This document shows positions 10,070 through 19,150 of a stretch of DNA of 64,000 bases, piece by piece (positions within the stretch are counted from its first letter, which is position 1; each line of letters begins with the position of its first letter). A program made the position numbers and the translations under genes. Source of the DNA: Mycobacterium sp. MS1601 (GTDB taxonomy: Bacteria > Actinomycetota > Actinomycetes > Mycobacteriales > Mycobacteriaceae); the NCBI RefSeq assembly GCF_001984215.1, contig NZ_CP019420.1:992001-1056000 (forward strand). The letters are read 5' to 3'. The notes beneath the pieces were generated by a model. That model did no database searches. It was not told the DNA's origin and saw only the letters and a program-made list of their open reading frames with translations.

Positions 10070-11266
10070 TCAGGACTTCCCTTGCCAGATTTCGACGTAC
10101 CGCCCCATCGCCGCATCTGCAGAAAAGTTGGCGACTACAAAATCTCGAGCTCGAGCACCAATGTGTTCCAACGAAGAACCCGTAGCAATCCTACCTAGGA
10201 TCTCTTCCGCTGCACTAGTAACGTCGGCACCGTCGATGACGAAGCCAACAGACTCTGACGGCACGAGCTCTTCAATACCCTGAGTCGGTGACACAAAGCA
10301 GACACATTTAGCTAGCATTGCCTCCTTTACGACGTTCGGCAGCCTCTCAGACCTTTTCTGCGAAAAGAAAAGAAAATATTCGCTGGCACACATAACTCTG
10401 AATAGATCGCGACGTTTCATGTATCCAGCAAATCTAACAGCAGGAGATACACCGAGTTCAATAGCGAGTGCTTCTAGACGCTCCCTCTCTTCGCCGTCTC
10501 CGATTATGACCAGCGTGGCTTCACTATGCTGGATTCTAATCGCGGCAAAAATACGGAGAGTCAAATCCACACGCTTTGAGTGGGTGAGAGCTGAAGCCGT
10601 ACAAAACTGTAGAAGAGTCTTTGTCACCTGTTGCCCGCACTCATCAGCCGAAGACAACTCCGCAATGGGAATTCCTCGGTGCACCATGTTAACGTCCCGT
10701 ACTACGCCAAGCTCCTTGATTCGGTCCAGATTACTGGATGAATGCGTCAGGCGGTGATCCACCCGATCCGCGGTAACACCGAGTGGGAACCCGGCGTCCA
10801 GATCGTACGCGCCCATATGGACAGAAGTGATGATCCCGGGCGAATAGCGTGACAGCAACGCCGGCACTGCAGATGGCCAGTGACCCCAGAACGCGTGAAC
10901 CACGTCCGGCTCTCGTCGGCCCAGTTCGTGCACGAGTTCGGCAATTCGCGGAAGCAACAGAAAGAACACCAAGAATCCGCGAGGGTTGCGGACAAGTTTT
11001 CGAAAGATACTAATGAAAAACTTCGGATTCTGCATCAAGAATCTTGGAGCTGCACACACGCCCGATAAGTACCCAACTGCCGTGGCATTTGCGATTAGTT
11101 CGGTGTCTAGTTCATACGTAGCCGCCAAAGCGCGCTGCCTAGCACTTTTAGGCAGAAGGCATTCAACGTTGACTTCATGCCCCAGCGACCGAAGCGCTTC
11201 AATGTCAGATATCGCGAACGTCTGGGTAGGTACGGGAAACTGCATCATTACGTATGTAATTTTCAT
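10070..11266 (-). CDS. Glycosyltransferase family 4 (GT-B fold)
   Basis: Adds a sugar to the lipid-linked repeat unit on the cytoplasmic face. The 398-residue protein has an N-terminal Rossmann-like half (MKITYVMMQFPVPTQTF) and a C-terminal donor-binding half with LVIIGDGEERERLEALA, VRFAGYMKRRDLF and the E-x7-E element in SERLPNVVKEAML, all typical of GT4. A GGAGA ribosome site lies just upstream of the ATG at 11266. The start overlaps the end of the flippase gene by 62 bp, so the two are translationally close and belong to one minus-strand operon (polymerase, pyruvyl transferase, flippase, this gene). Acceptor and donor cannot be read from the sequence. Confidence 0.88.
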   Translation of the reverse strand: MKITYVMMQFPVPTQTFAISDIEALRSLGHEVNVECLLPKSARQRALAATYELDTELIANATAVGYLSGVCAAPRFLMQNPKFFISIFRKLVRNPRGFLVFFLLLPRIAELVHELGRREPDVVHAFWGHWPSAVPALLSRYSPGIITSVHMGAYDLDAGFPLGVTADRVDHRLTHSSSNLDRIKELGVVRDVNMVHRGIPIAELSSADECGQQVTKTLLQFCTASALTHSKRVDLTLRIFAAIRIQHSEATLVIIGDGEERERLEALAIELGVSPAVRFAGYMKRRDLFRVMCASEYFLFFSQKRSERLPNVVKEAMLAKCVCFVSPTQGIEELVPSESVGFVIDGADVTSAAEEILGRIATGSSLEHIGARARDFVVANFSADAAMGRYVEIWQGKS

Positions 11267-12563
11267 CTACTCTATCTCCGATACGATTATCATGGCGCCG
11301 TATAGCCCAAACCGACAAGAAAAACTGCAGAACATACGTCACGCACAATGTAGCCGAAATGGCAACTATTGCCGGCATCTCGGCCAGTCCGCGCACGTTC
11401 GACAAGAAGAATACTCCGACAATGGCACCAAGTCTCGCACAGTCCCACAGTAGCTGCGCTTTCTGATGACCCAGCACATTTAAGGTCTGTATCATCGGCG
11501 AAACTATAAACTGCGCGTAGAAAGCTGGAACCAGAATCTGACAGAAGACGCCGGCGCGACGCCACTCATTACCGAAGATAACTTCGAAGATCCAAGGCGA
11601 GAACACCGCCAATAAGGACATCGGTAGAAGGCCAGCCAGAAACAGTGAAAGAATGGTTTTTAAGTACGTGGGGAGCAACTGCACCCCGCCAGCAAGCGAA
11701 TCTTTCGCTAAACGATTTGTGTACACCTGTGCCACGGAGCGCCCAATAACCAGTGTAGGCAAGGCGACTAACCGTTGAGCCAACAAGTAGAACCCGGCCG
11801 CACTCAACGAGTAGAACGCCCCAATTAAAACCGGTATAAGATGTATACCTAGTCGGTTAATTACGCCCGCAGGAAACGCAAAGAGGAAGAACTGCCGATA
11901 CTTCCACGCAACTCTGCCGATATCTCGAAATCCGAATCTCGACGGCCGACTTCGGCGTACGGCCAAAGCAAACGACGTAGCTCCATAAGACTGCGACATT
12001 ACGTATCCGACCAGCAAGCCGATGGGGCCGAACATCAGTAGCCCCAAACCGATCTGAACAAGTATCGAAGATATTGCTTGGCGGATCTTCACCCTGGCTA
12101 CGAGACCGAAGTCTTGGGCGTAACCCACCCAGGCATTAAGCGATGTGAAAACACCCACGGCGAATGTCCCGATTGTTACCAGCCACCAATAATCCTGAAT
12201 AGTGGCAAGGCTGGAACTAGCTTGCACTGCCAACCCAGTCCCGAAAAGCACTCCCACGACGGCAGTGCACAGCGCAGTACTAAGCATGCACAAAGCTAGA
12301 GTTTGATACGACTCCTGTTTATCCTTCGATAGCGATATAGCGATATCATAGCGAAAATTTGCGATTACCGGCACAACGCCCAATATTGAAACGAAAACGG
12401 CGAGTACACCGAAGTCGGATGGCGTATATATTCGAGTTAAGATCGGTGTGCTTGCCAGTACCAAAAACTGACTTAAGATCGCGGAAGTTGCCACTTTCCG
12501 AATATCCGCGAAGTATCTAGAGCTTTTAAGACTGCTAAATGCCTTCCTCGATCTTGCCAACAC
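11205..12563 (-). CDS. Oligosaccharide flippase (Wzx-like, MOP superfamily)
   Basis: Moves the undecaprenyl-linked repeat unit across the membrane. The 452-residue protein is almost entirely hydrophobic, with about 12 to 14 membrane segments. It opens with an amphipathic stretch and VATSAILSQFLVLASTPILT, then RIYTPSDFGVLAVF, the hallmark TPEDFG-like start of polysaccharide-biosynthesis flippases. The C-terminal helices and the length fit the Wzx family. It lies three bases from the pyruvyl transferase gene and overlaps the GT4 gene. AT-rich codon use compared with the ribosomal genes further right suggests transfer. Confidence 0.9.
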   Translation of the reverse strand: MLARSRKAFSSLKSSRYFADIRKVATSAILSQFLVLASTPILTRIYTPSDFGVLAVFVSILGVVPVIANFRYDIAISLSKDKQESYQTLALCMLSTALCTAVVGVLFGTGLAVQASSSLATIQDYWWLVTIGTFAVGVFTSLNAWVGYAQDFGLVARVKIRQAISSILVQIGLGLLMFGPIGLLVGYVMSQSYGATSFALAVRRSRPSRFGFRDIGRVAWKYRQFFLFAFPAGVINRLGIHLIPVLIGAFYSLSAAGFYLLAQRLVALPTLVIGRSVAQVYTNRLAKDSLAGGVQLLPTYLKTILSLFLAGLLPMSLLAVFSPWIFEVIFGNEWRRAGVFCQILVPAFYAQFIVSPMIQTLNVLGHQKAQLLWDCARLGAIVGVFFLSNVRGLAEMPAIVAISATLCVTYVLQFFLSVWAIRRHDNRIGDRVDENYIRNDAVSRTYPDVRDI

Positions 12564-12566
12564 GAT

Positions 12567-13646
12567 TTAGCCCGAGCCCAACTGAGCACGCAAGGTTTCT
12601 AAGTAGCGGTTAGTTCGAGGAGGCAGGGAGGCGCGGTCCAGGTTACCTGACTTCCAAATTTGGAGGAGTTGGGCAAGCCCTTCGGGCTGATTTTCAGTGA
12701 TGCATACAGAGGACAGTCCAAGCTGCTTGTAGAATCTTGGGGTCTTCACGTGTTGGGGCAGCGAGATGATCTGCTTTCCTAGCGTCACTCCAACTATGCC
12801 AACGTGGAGCTTATTCGTTATGACAAGATCAACTTCGTCAATCAGATTACACAGCTCGATCGGGTTCCCCGAGTACGAGAATTGATCGGATTCAGGGATA
12901 AGTTGACGAAGCTGGTCAAGAGCTTTATCTTGCGCCGTTGACCTTCGAGTCCGAGAAAGACTGTCCGTGATGAAAACTGGCCTCTCACTAGAGTTACTCC
13001 GAAAGAACTCAACCAAGACATCAGCCATGGCGTTCCACTGTGGCGAGCCGAAGTTTGTGAGATGAACCAATACTCGCTTTTGTCGCTCGGCGTGTGGGAG
13101 TCCAGCAGCCGTAGGTGTAGACGTCCCGTTTGGCGATCCTAAGATATCCCTTGTCATGTACGTTGCTGCGTCGATATCGACCGCTACCGGACGCGTCACA
13201 CCGATTTGACGTAAAAAGTTCTCAGACTCTTCGTCTCGGACGATCACGAACTTGGAGTAATTGACAAGTCTCCTCAGTCGCCCACGCAGAAACTTTGAAG
13301 AAAGCGGTCCAGCACCGGTACCGAGGATGTAGATATCCTTTCGCATCAGCATTGCCAACTCCGCAATTAGAAAATGCCTAAAGAAATTTCTAATCGACCA
13401 CCTAAGGCTATTCTTACCGGAGTCGCCGAAGTAACCTCCGCCGCAAAAGACCAGATCTGTGCATGACAGGAAACGGACAATACCGCGATAATCCGCGTCT
13501 ATTAGGGTAGCGTTTCTCCGGTTTGCAAGAGGTAGGACAACCTGCGCTTCCGCCGCACTTTTGATCCAATGACAAAAAAGAGCGCACAGCAGCGTGTCAC
13601 CAAAGTTGTAACCAAAATAAGAGCCGTGTAGGGCGACTTTTCTCAA
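12567..13646 (-). CDS. Polysaccharide pyruvyl transferase family protein
   Basis: Members of this family (CsaB, WcaK, GumL) transfer pyruvate from phosphoenolpyruvate to form ketals on sugars, adding negative charge. The 359-residue protein begins LHGSYFGYNFGDTLLC, the G-x-N-x-GD signature. It has LVFCGGGYFGD, YILGTGAGPL and FVIVRDEESENFL in the middle, and a C-terminal LVITNKLHVGIVGVTLGK segment with the family Lys-His pair. It is packed tightly against the flippase gene. Together with the UDP-glucuronate supply it predicts an acidic polymer. Whether it acts on this repeat unit is inferred from position. Confidence 0.85.
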   Translation of the reverse strand: MRKVALHGSYFGYNFGDTLLCALFCHWIKSAAEAQVVLPLANRRNATLIDADYRGIVRFLSCTDLVFCGGGYFGDSGKNSLRWSIRNFFRHFLIAELAMLMRKDIYILGTGAGPLSSKFLRGRLRRLVNYSKFVIVRDEESENFLRQIGVTRPVAVDIDAATYMTRDILGSPNGTSTPTAAGLPHAERQKRVLVHLTNFGSPQWNAMADVLVEFFRSNSSERPVFITDSLSRTRRSTAQDKALDQLRQLIPESDQFSYSGNPIELCNLIDEVDLVITNKLHVGIVGVTLGKQIISLPQHVKTPRFYKQLGLSSVCITENQPEGLAQLLQIWKSGNLDRASLPPRTNRYLETLRAQLGSG

Positions 13647-13974
13647 GTTTATGCCTTCTTCTGTCTCTAGACGATTTGATTAGTTCGACTCTGCGAGGTT
13701 TCTGTGTAGCCCGATGCATCCACCGGCCATTAGCGGGTCCTCCGCCTCGGCGCAAACGTTAGGATGGGCGCCACAGGTGGAAGTTGACCTAAGACTCCCA
13801 GTCCGGGTGTACACACGGTCCAAGGCTCAATCGAACGATTCGTATCGAGTGCACTTCCCCGTGAGAAACGGTCAAAGAACTTCTGACGGCTGGGCGTCGG
13901 AGCTATCAATGCCGGCCTTGGGCTAGTAGCTAACAACCGTGGCGCGCCAAGACGGTGGCGCATTTGCGTTGCCA
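13647..13974. other. Intergenic stretch between polymerase and pyruvyl transferase genes
   Basis: About 330 bases with no credible gene on either strand. Short frames here lack ribosome sites and family similarity. No strong terminator hairpin was seen, so the flanking minus-strand genes may still be co-transcribed. Confidence 0.4.
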
Positions 13975-15357
13975 TCACACCACCGCATCCGCGACGCGTG
14001 GGCGCGTTCTCGGCGGTGGCATTGCTTTCGGCGGCCGGCAGACAATCCACGCAATGCCGAGCAAGACCACTAAAATAGCCGTCTCTATGATAAACACTGT
14101 CACACCGTTCTTAAATAGCGTCACAGATTGCATAAAGAACACCGCAGCCAGAGATCTATACCATAGATCAGGCACTAGTTGACATTTTAAGCAAAAACGG
14201 TAGAACAGAAAGGCAAGCAGCAGCGCCGCAATCGGAGCAATCGGGCCGAATCCGTAATACAACTCGCCGTACCAAAATGAGCTTGGATTTTCAATGAGCC
14301 AATAGTGTTCTTCCAAAATCGTATCAAGATCTACAGGCTTAGATGTCCACAGCGCTCGCGGAATAAAGATTGTGAAAGGATACAGCAGCAAGTATAGCGG
14401 GTGCGCTCCATAACTATCGACAAAGTCTTGAATATAGACAAAAGTGGGAAACCCGGTTGACGGACTTCCGAACAATACGTCCTGAAAGCTTCTGACTTCA
14501 AAAGCGTTGACGCTTTCGCCTTGGCTCCAACTCGTAAAGTATACCCTCGCATACCAGAGGAGCGGCACGAGGAGTAACCCAGCCGTAAGCACACCCAATA
14601 CCAGCGGACGCCCTCGCCGCGCAATCTTATTCATATGCTCTTTAGTGAGCGAACCCGCGGCCGATGAAGCTGTTCGCAGTGGCCCGAGGAATATCGTTAG
14701 GCTTAGCAATAGCAGTGCTGTCGTCACCAACTCGCGACGTTGATGGGTTGAGAAAGTAGCCATCAGCGCCAGACCGACCCAGACCCAGCCGGAAAGCCGC
14801 ATTCGACCATGCTTCCAGTAGCTTAGAACCACCAGCACCGACGGGATCGCCAGGTACATTGATCGCAGATATCCAGATTGCTCTGCAGCGACACCAGTCT
14901 GTTGAATGGGTAGAAGAAATCTAGTTAGCGATTGACCAGACTGACGATATTGAATAGCGGCGAGCGCGAGCCAGAGGGCGAAGTAAATTGCAGATACTGC
15001 TGCGATCTTTGGGGACCCGATTAATCGCACCGGCGCTGCCTTCTGCTCTTGCAAGATGAAGCTTTCCTTCTTGGTGAACTGCTCAGCTGCAGCCGCGCCG
15101 AGCAAAAGGCAGATATTAAGCGTTCCTAAATATAGCGCTGAGTTCAACGAGTTTTCATCGATTAGTATCGTAAAATTTCTCCACGAATAGGATTCGAATC
15201 CCGATCCGTCAAGGAAAAGCACGGCTGGCAGCGACGAGAACACCGTTGTGAGTACACCCACGATGGACAGCGGATTGTACGGATTTCGCCAGAGCAGCCA
15301 TCCGGCAAGAACAGATTGCAAAACAAGCAGCGTGATCAAGAGTGCGCTGTCGTTCAT
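13975..15357 (-). CDS. O-antigen/exopolysaccharide polymerase (Wzy-like)
   Basis: Predicted to join repeat units on the outer face of the membrane. The protein has about 460 residues and some 11 to 12 membrane helices. It starts at MNDSALLITLLVLQSVLAGW. Two larger polar parts occur, one around VYFTSWSQGESVNAFEVRSF and one containing LYPFTIFIPRALW, which resembles the IFIPR-x-LWP-x-KP motif of O-antigen polysaccharide polymerases. A GTG at 15453 would add 32 polar residues unlike the family, so the internal ATG is preferred despite a weak ribosome site. It is the first gene of the minus-strand polymerase/pyruvyl transferase/flippase/GT4 group. Wzy proteins diverge widely, so the call rests on topology and context. 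Confidence 0.78.
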   Translation of the reverse strand: MNDSALLITLLVLQSVLAGWLLWRNPYNPLSIVGVLTTVFSSLPAVLFLDGSGFESYSWRNFTILIDENSLNSALYLGTLNICLLLGAAAAEQFTKKESFILQEQKAAPVRLIGSPKIAAVSAIYFALWLALAAIQYRQSGQSLTRFLLPIQQTGVAAEQSGYLRSMYLAIPSVLVVLSYWKHGRMRLSGWVWVGLALMATFSTHQRRELVTTALLLLSLTIFLGPLRTASSAAGSLTKEHMNKIARRGRPLVLGVLTAGLLLVPLLWYARVYFTSWSQGESVNAFEVRSFQDVLFGSPSTGFPTFVYIQDFVDSYGAHPLYLLLYPFTIFIPRALWTSKPVDLDTILEEHYWLIENPSSFWYGELYYGFGPIAPIAALLLAFLFYRFCLKCQLVPDLWYRSLAAVFFMQSVTLFKNGVTVFIIETAILVVLLGIAWIVCRPPKAMPPPRTRPRVADAVV

Positions 15358-15453
15358 TCCCGCACCAATTCGTGATCCCAGCCAACCTTCAACTGGTCGA
15401 GTCGGCCTCCCAAACGGTAGCCTTCGCCGTTGGCAACTGCGTTGTTCACGCAC

Positions 15454-16059
15454 CCCCCTTAGATCCCCTGCTAATCAAGCCCCGACGAAGTTTTACCAAT
15501 CACAAGTAGCCCTGTTGCGAACTCGTTCGCCTACGTTCCCACGGATCAGGATCGAGTGCCAGCCGCGCACCCGTCGTAAGCGATCAAAAGTAACTAGGCT
15601 CACTAGCCTCGTCTACTCGGTTCTCGTCGATCGGGCCTCATCACGGAAGTGCAAACGACGGTCTCCAGCCTCTAGCGTTGTGCCGCTGTACCTCCGGAGT
15701 TTGACCAAGGTGACGCTGAATCCGCTGCGGTCCAAGATCTTCGGGTGATTGACACCCCGCCTGGCAATACTCCCCCGGGTTGCCGATCATTGCGACCCGC
15801 ACGTCCGGACTCACCGCCGTTCACCACGTTCTCCAATCAGATCAGGGGCCGGATCTGGTCTGATAGTTTCTTGACTTCACCCAACGCGGACGTTCAGCCA
15901 GACACAGTCGATGTAGCACCTTATTTGGCCGTCCCCAGCGGACCAGCACCTTCAAACGGCGTGTTAGGCAACCATGCAGCGTAACGGGCGTAGTCCCCCG
16001 CTTGCTCGGATGGATGAGTCCAACCGGTGTTAGAGTCCGGTAGCCCGATGTCGGGCGAG
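15454..16059. other. 600-bp gap without a credible gene
   Basis: Lies between the polymerase gene and the IS3 remnant. Short frames on both strands show no recognisable motif and no usable ribosome site. The right part may include the left end of the IS3 element, but no inverted repeat could be fixed by eye. Confidence 0.4.
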
Positions 16060-17242
16060 AAAAGACGATGAACGTGTGGCTGCCCGGAAGCGGCGCTCCG
16101 CGGAGACATCGTTGGCAAAACTGCACCGTGCGGACGAGTTGACCGCGGGAAGCACGATTGGCGAGGAGGCCGCCGCCAAACTGGAAGTGTCGGCGGCCTC
16201 GCTCTACAACTGACGCCCGCAGCTACGGCGGGATGGACACCGATTCCGCCAAAAAGCTCAACGAGCTTCGCAGCAGTACGCCCGCCTCAAGCGGCTGCTC
16301 GCTGAAGCTGAACTGGTCAGAGATGCCCAGCGGTAGGTCGCGAAGGGGAAATGCTAGACCCAGCTGCCAAGCGCTGCGCCGTAGTCATGCTCAAGGATAC
16401 TTTGGCATGGCGGAATGGTTGGCGTGCAAAGTAGTTGGGCTGGCCCGCTCCACCTGCCGCAGCCTCCTGCTAGCGCGGACTGCCGCTGATCCTGATGCCG
16501 AAATACGGGGCTGGTTGCGTACCTACGCCACCAACACCCTGCCACGGGCTTCCGAGCGTGCCTGGGCGTCGCTGCGCTACTGCAAGGGCCGTGAGGTCGC
16601 CAGAAAGGAAATCCACCGATTGTGGCGCGAGGAAGGCCTGCAGGTGCGGATGCACAGTCCGCGCAAGCGGGCCGGGGTCTCACCGATTCCACCGGTCGAC
16701 GCCGGCACCCCAAATGCGGTGCGGGCGATCAGTTTCCAGTTCGACTCCACCATCGACGGCAAAGCCATCAAGATCGCGCCGATGGTCGCCAAACATAGCC
16801 GGTGCTTGCCGCTTAACATCGTCGAGCGATCAATCACCGCTGATCGGCTGGTCGACGAGTTCGAGAAGGTGTTTGCCGCCGCCGGCGGGCCACCGAGGGT
16901 GCTGCGGAGGACAATGGACCGGAGTTCGTTTCTCAAGCACTGCAACAGCTCTGTGGTCGCTGAGTGGGTAGCTCCCACATCTCGCCGGGGAAGCCGTGTA
17001 GCAACGGACACATCGAATCCTTCAACGATCGAGTACGCAGAAAGTGTCTCAACCGCAACCACTGGTACACCCTGCTCAAGGCTCGCGCGGTAATCGGCGA
17101 CTTCAAGGACGAACACAACCTCCGCCACCGCGACTCAGCCCCGCGCTGCCGCACACCGGCCGACTATGCTGCGGTCTGCAGGCGCACCCACACCCAGATG
17201 GCCTACAAGCATCAACTAAATCTGGATCGACAAACCCGACGG
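16060..17242 (+). pseudogene. IS3-family insertion sequence, decayed orfA and orfB
   Basis: The left part shows an OrfA-like helix-turn-helix tail (AAAKLEVSAASLYN, a stop, then KAQRASQQYARLKRLLAEAE in another frame). OrfB follows in pieces: RKEIHRLWREEGLQV, FQFDSTIDGKAIKIAPM, LNIVERSITADRLVDEFEKV and FAAAGGPP, then after a frameshift NGHIESFNDRVRRKCLNRNH and GDFKDEHNLRHR. These are the ordered motifs of an IS3-group DDE transposase. At least three frame breaks are present. The first catalytic Asp (expected in WAIDFQFDST) reads Ser (RAISFQFDST). The transposase cannot be active. Confidence 0.8.
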
Positions 17243-17663
17243 ACGCTCGCACCGTATGCACTCAGCAACGGTGACTCGCAGGCTGGTTAAGCCCGAGGCC
17301 CTGACCACCAGACCATGCCAGCCCGAAACTCTTAGGCCCAAGTCGTATCAGTCGTATCACCGGTCCCAGGGCTTGAGCTTAGGGCCATCTCTCCGCGCCG
17401 ACCACTGACGAACTGAGGATATAATCGCCTAAACGATCACCTCTGGCGTTGATCTCTCGAATGAACCATCCAGGGGTGCAGTCCGTGACAGAGGTCCTCA
17501 TCTGGGAAATACCTGGCTCGAAGGTGCGGTTCGGTGGCCCAGCTTGCTTTCGGACTCGTCGAGCATTCCCAGCAAATGTCTAGCATTAACATCGGGACGC
17601 GAGGTGCCTACCCGCACGTCTCAGATCAGTCTCGGGTGATGCAGCAACTAGTAGGAGGTGCAA
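17243..17663. other. Upstream region of beta-helix gene copy 2
   Basis: Some 420 bases without a gene. It contains a short tandem duplication, AGTCGTATC repeated at about 17340-17358, and presumably the promoter of the beta-helix gene that follows. No hairpin or operator stands out. Confidence 0.4.
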
Positions 17664-18920
17664 GTGCCTAATGTGAACCGCCGCGGCTTTCTAGCGGGTT
17701 GCGCAACCGCCGGCATTAGCGCAATGACATACGCGGCCGCCCCTACAGCTGGTGCCACACCAAGGTCTACGACAACGCTGTTCGACTTCGATGCGGTCGC
17801 CGATGGCAGTTTCGATTTCGCCACACGCACGATGAGAGGAACCGATAACACGGCGGCGATTAATTCAGCGCTTGCATCAGGTCAGACAGTCGCCATTCCG
17901 CCGGGGTGGTTCTACTATTCCGGCACATTGCATACGGATGTCAACGGCAGCGGTTTATCGGGCAGTGGGAGTCAGTCCTCATACCTCATTACCGATCAGA
18001 GCCTCGATAGGCATATTGCCGTTGTCGAGGGAACTGTGGATACAACATGGACTGGGTTTAGCATGATCGGACCGTTTATCAATGATGGCAACGACCTCAA
18101 TCGAGCATTTACAGTCGGAGTCAAGAGCGACCTGGTCACTTTATCGACAAAGCCGTGGGATGCAGCTGGTACGTGGATCGATGATTTCACTACACTCGGA
18201 TACTGCGTGGGAATGCACATTGCAGCCGCAGATAACGTTAGCTTCGGATCCGTTGAGTTCCGTGAATCTGGCGATAGCAGAGCAGAGCCCGGAGCTTACG
18301 GACTGACGTGTTCCGGCTCAAATCTGCGCGGAAACTCCGTGCGCGCCATCAATGCAGGCACTCGTGCTCGCCATGCTGTCTACTACACAGGTCCGGCTAA
18401 TGATTGCTTTGTTGAAACAATAGAGGCTAAGGGATTTGACTTCGCTGCTGTACAGAATCGCGCCACCAAGGGCGGCGGAAAAGGAAACGGTTTCGGAAAC
18501 GGGAAGTTCGAGGACTGCAACCTTGCTACGAACGAATCCGCAAACCTTCGAGGCGTTGTCAATTTCACGTGCGCCGACGACAAAGTCGTGTCAGGTGCCG
18601 GGGGTGCCCGAATCGGCAGCTACGCCGCAATCCACTGCGGAGGCTTCCCAGGCCCCTCACTTCGGTATATGCCTGACTCACAATGCGGCAAAGTGATGGT
18701 CTATGGACATCTGGGAACGTTCCTGACGGATCATTATGGAGCCCACATTTACCGTTCTGCAAACGTCGAACTACCGCTGATGATATACGTTTCCGGGTTT
18801 GACGCCGGAGGATTGAACGACCCATCCTTTCGACCGCTGGTCGTTGAAGAGTCACCCGACTGCCACGGCGGCGGTGTCGAGATGCAGCCCGGTGGCGTAT
18901 TCTCGTCGCAGCCAAACTGA
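17664..18920 (+). CDS. Exported beta-helix (pectate-lyase-fold) protein, copy 2
   Basis: Paralogue of the protein at 8642-9889, about 418 residues. The GTG at 17664 follows a strong AGGAGG (17653-17658) by five bases. The N-terminus PNVNRRGFLAGCATAGISAM is a good twin-arginine signal with an Ala-rich end (PTAGATPRS). The mature part repeats the first copy block by block: GTDNTAAINSALASGQ, GTWIDDFTTLGYCVGMHIAA, YYTGPANDCFVE, KGFDFAAVQNRA, CGGFPGPSLRYMP and GLNDPSFRPLVVE. Conserved Cys pairs suggest disulphides outside the cell. Function is unknown; lyase, hydrolase or epimerase action on the exopolysaccharide is possible, and a surface-adhesin role cannot be excluded. Confidence 0.8.
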   Translation: MPNVNRRGFLAGCATAGISAMTYAAAPTAGATPRSTTTLFDFDAVADGSFDFATRTMRGTDNTAAINSALASGQTVAIPPGWFYYSGTLHTDVNGSGLSGSGSQSSYLITDQSLDRHIAVVEGTVDTTWTGFSMIGPFINDGNDLNRAFTVGVKSDLVTLSTKPWDAAGTWIDDFTTLGYCVGMHIAAADNVSFGSVEFRESGDSRAEPGAYGLTCSGSNLRGNSVRAINAGTRARHAVYYTGPANDCFVETIEAKGFDFAAVQNRATKGGGKGNGFGNGKFEDCNLATNESANLRGVVNFTCADDKVVSGAGGARIGSYAAIHCGGFPGPSLRYMPDSQCGKVMVYGHLGTFLTDHYGAHIYRSANVELPLMIYVSGFDAGGLNDPSFRPLVVEESPDCHGGGVEMQPGGVFSSQPN

Positions 18921-19150
18921 AGTCGGGCCTATTTCGGAATTGGTGGCATCCGCCCCCAAATCGGGTGAACTTCACACGGTGATTTGCCAGCGAGGACTCG
19001 GCGTCCACTGCATAGGTCGATGATGGGAACCAGCTATCTATCTATTTTGCGGTAACTCAAATAAATCACAGCAAGGCAAAGTCGACCTGGGCCATCTGCC
19101 ACCTTTTGATAGTGAACACGCACGCCTAGGGCAGCCGGAAGTCAGTCACA

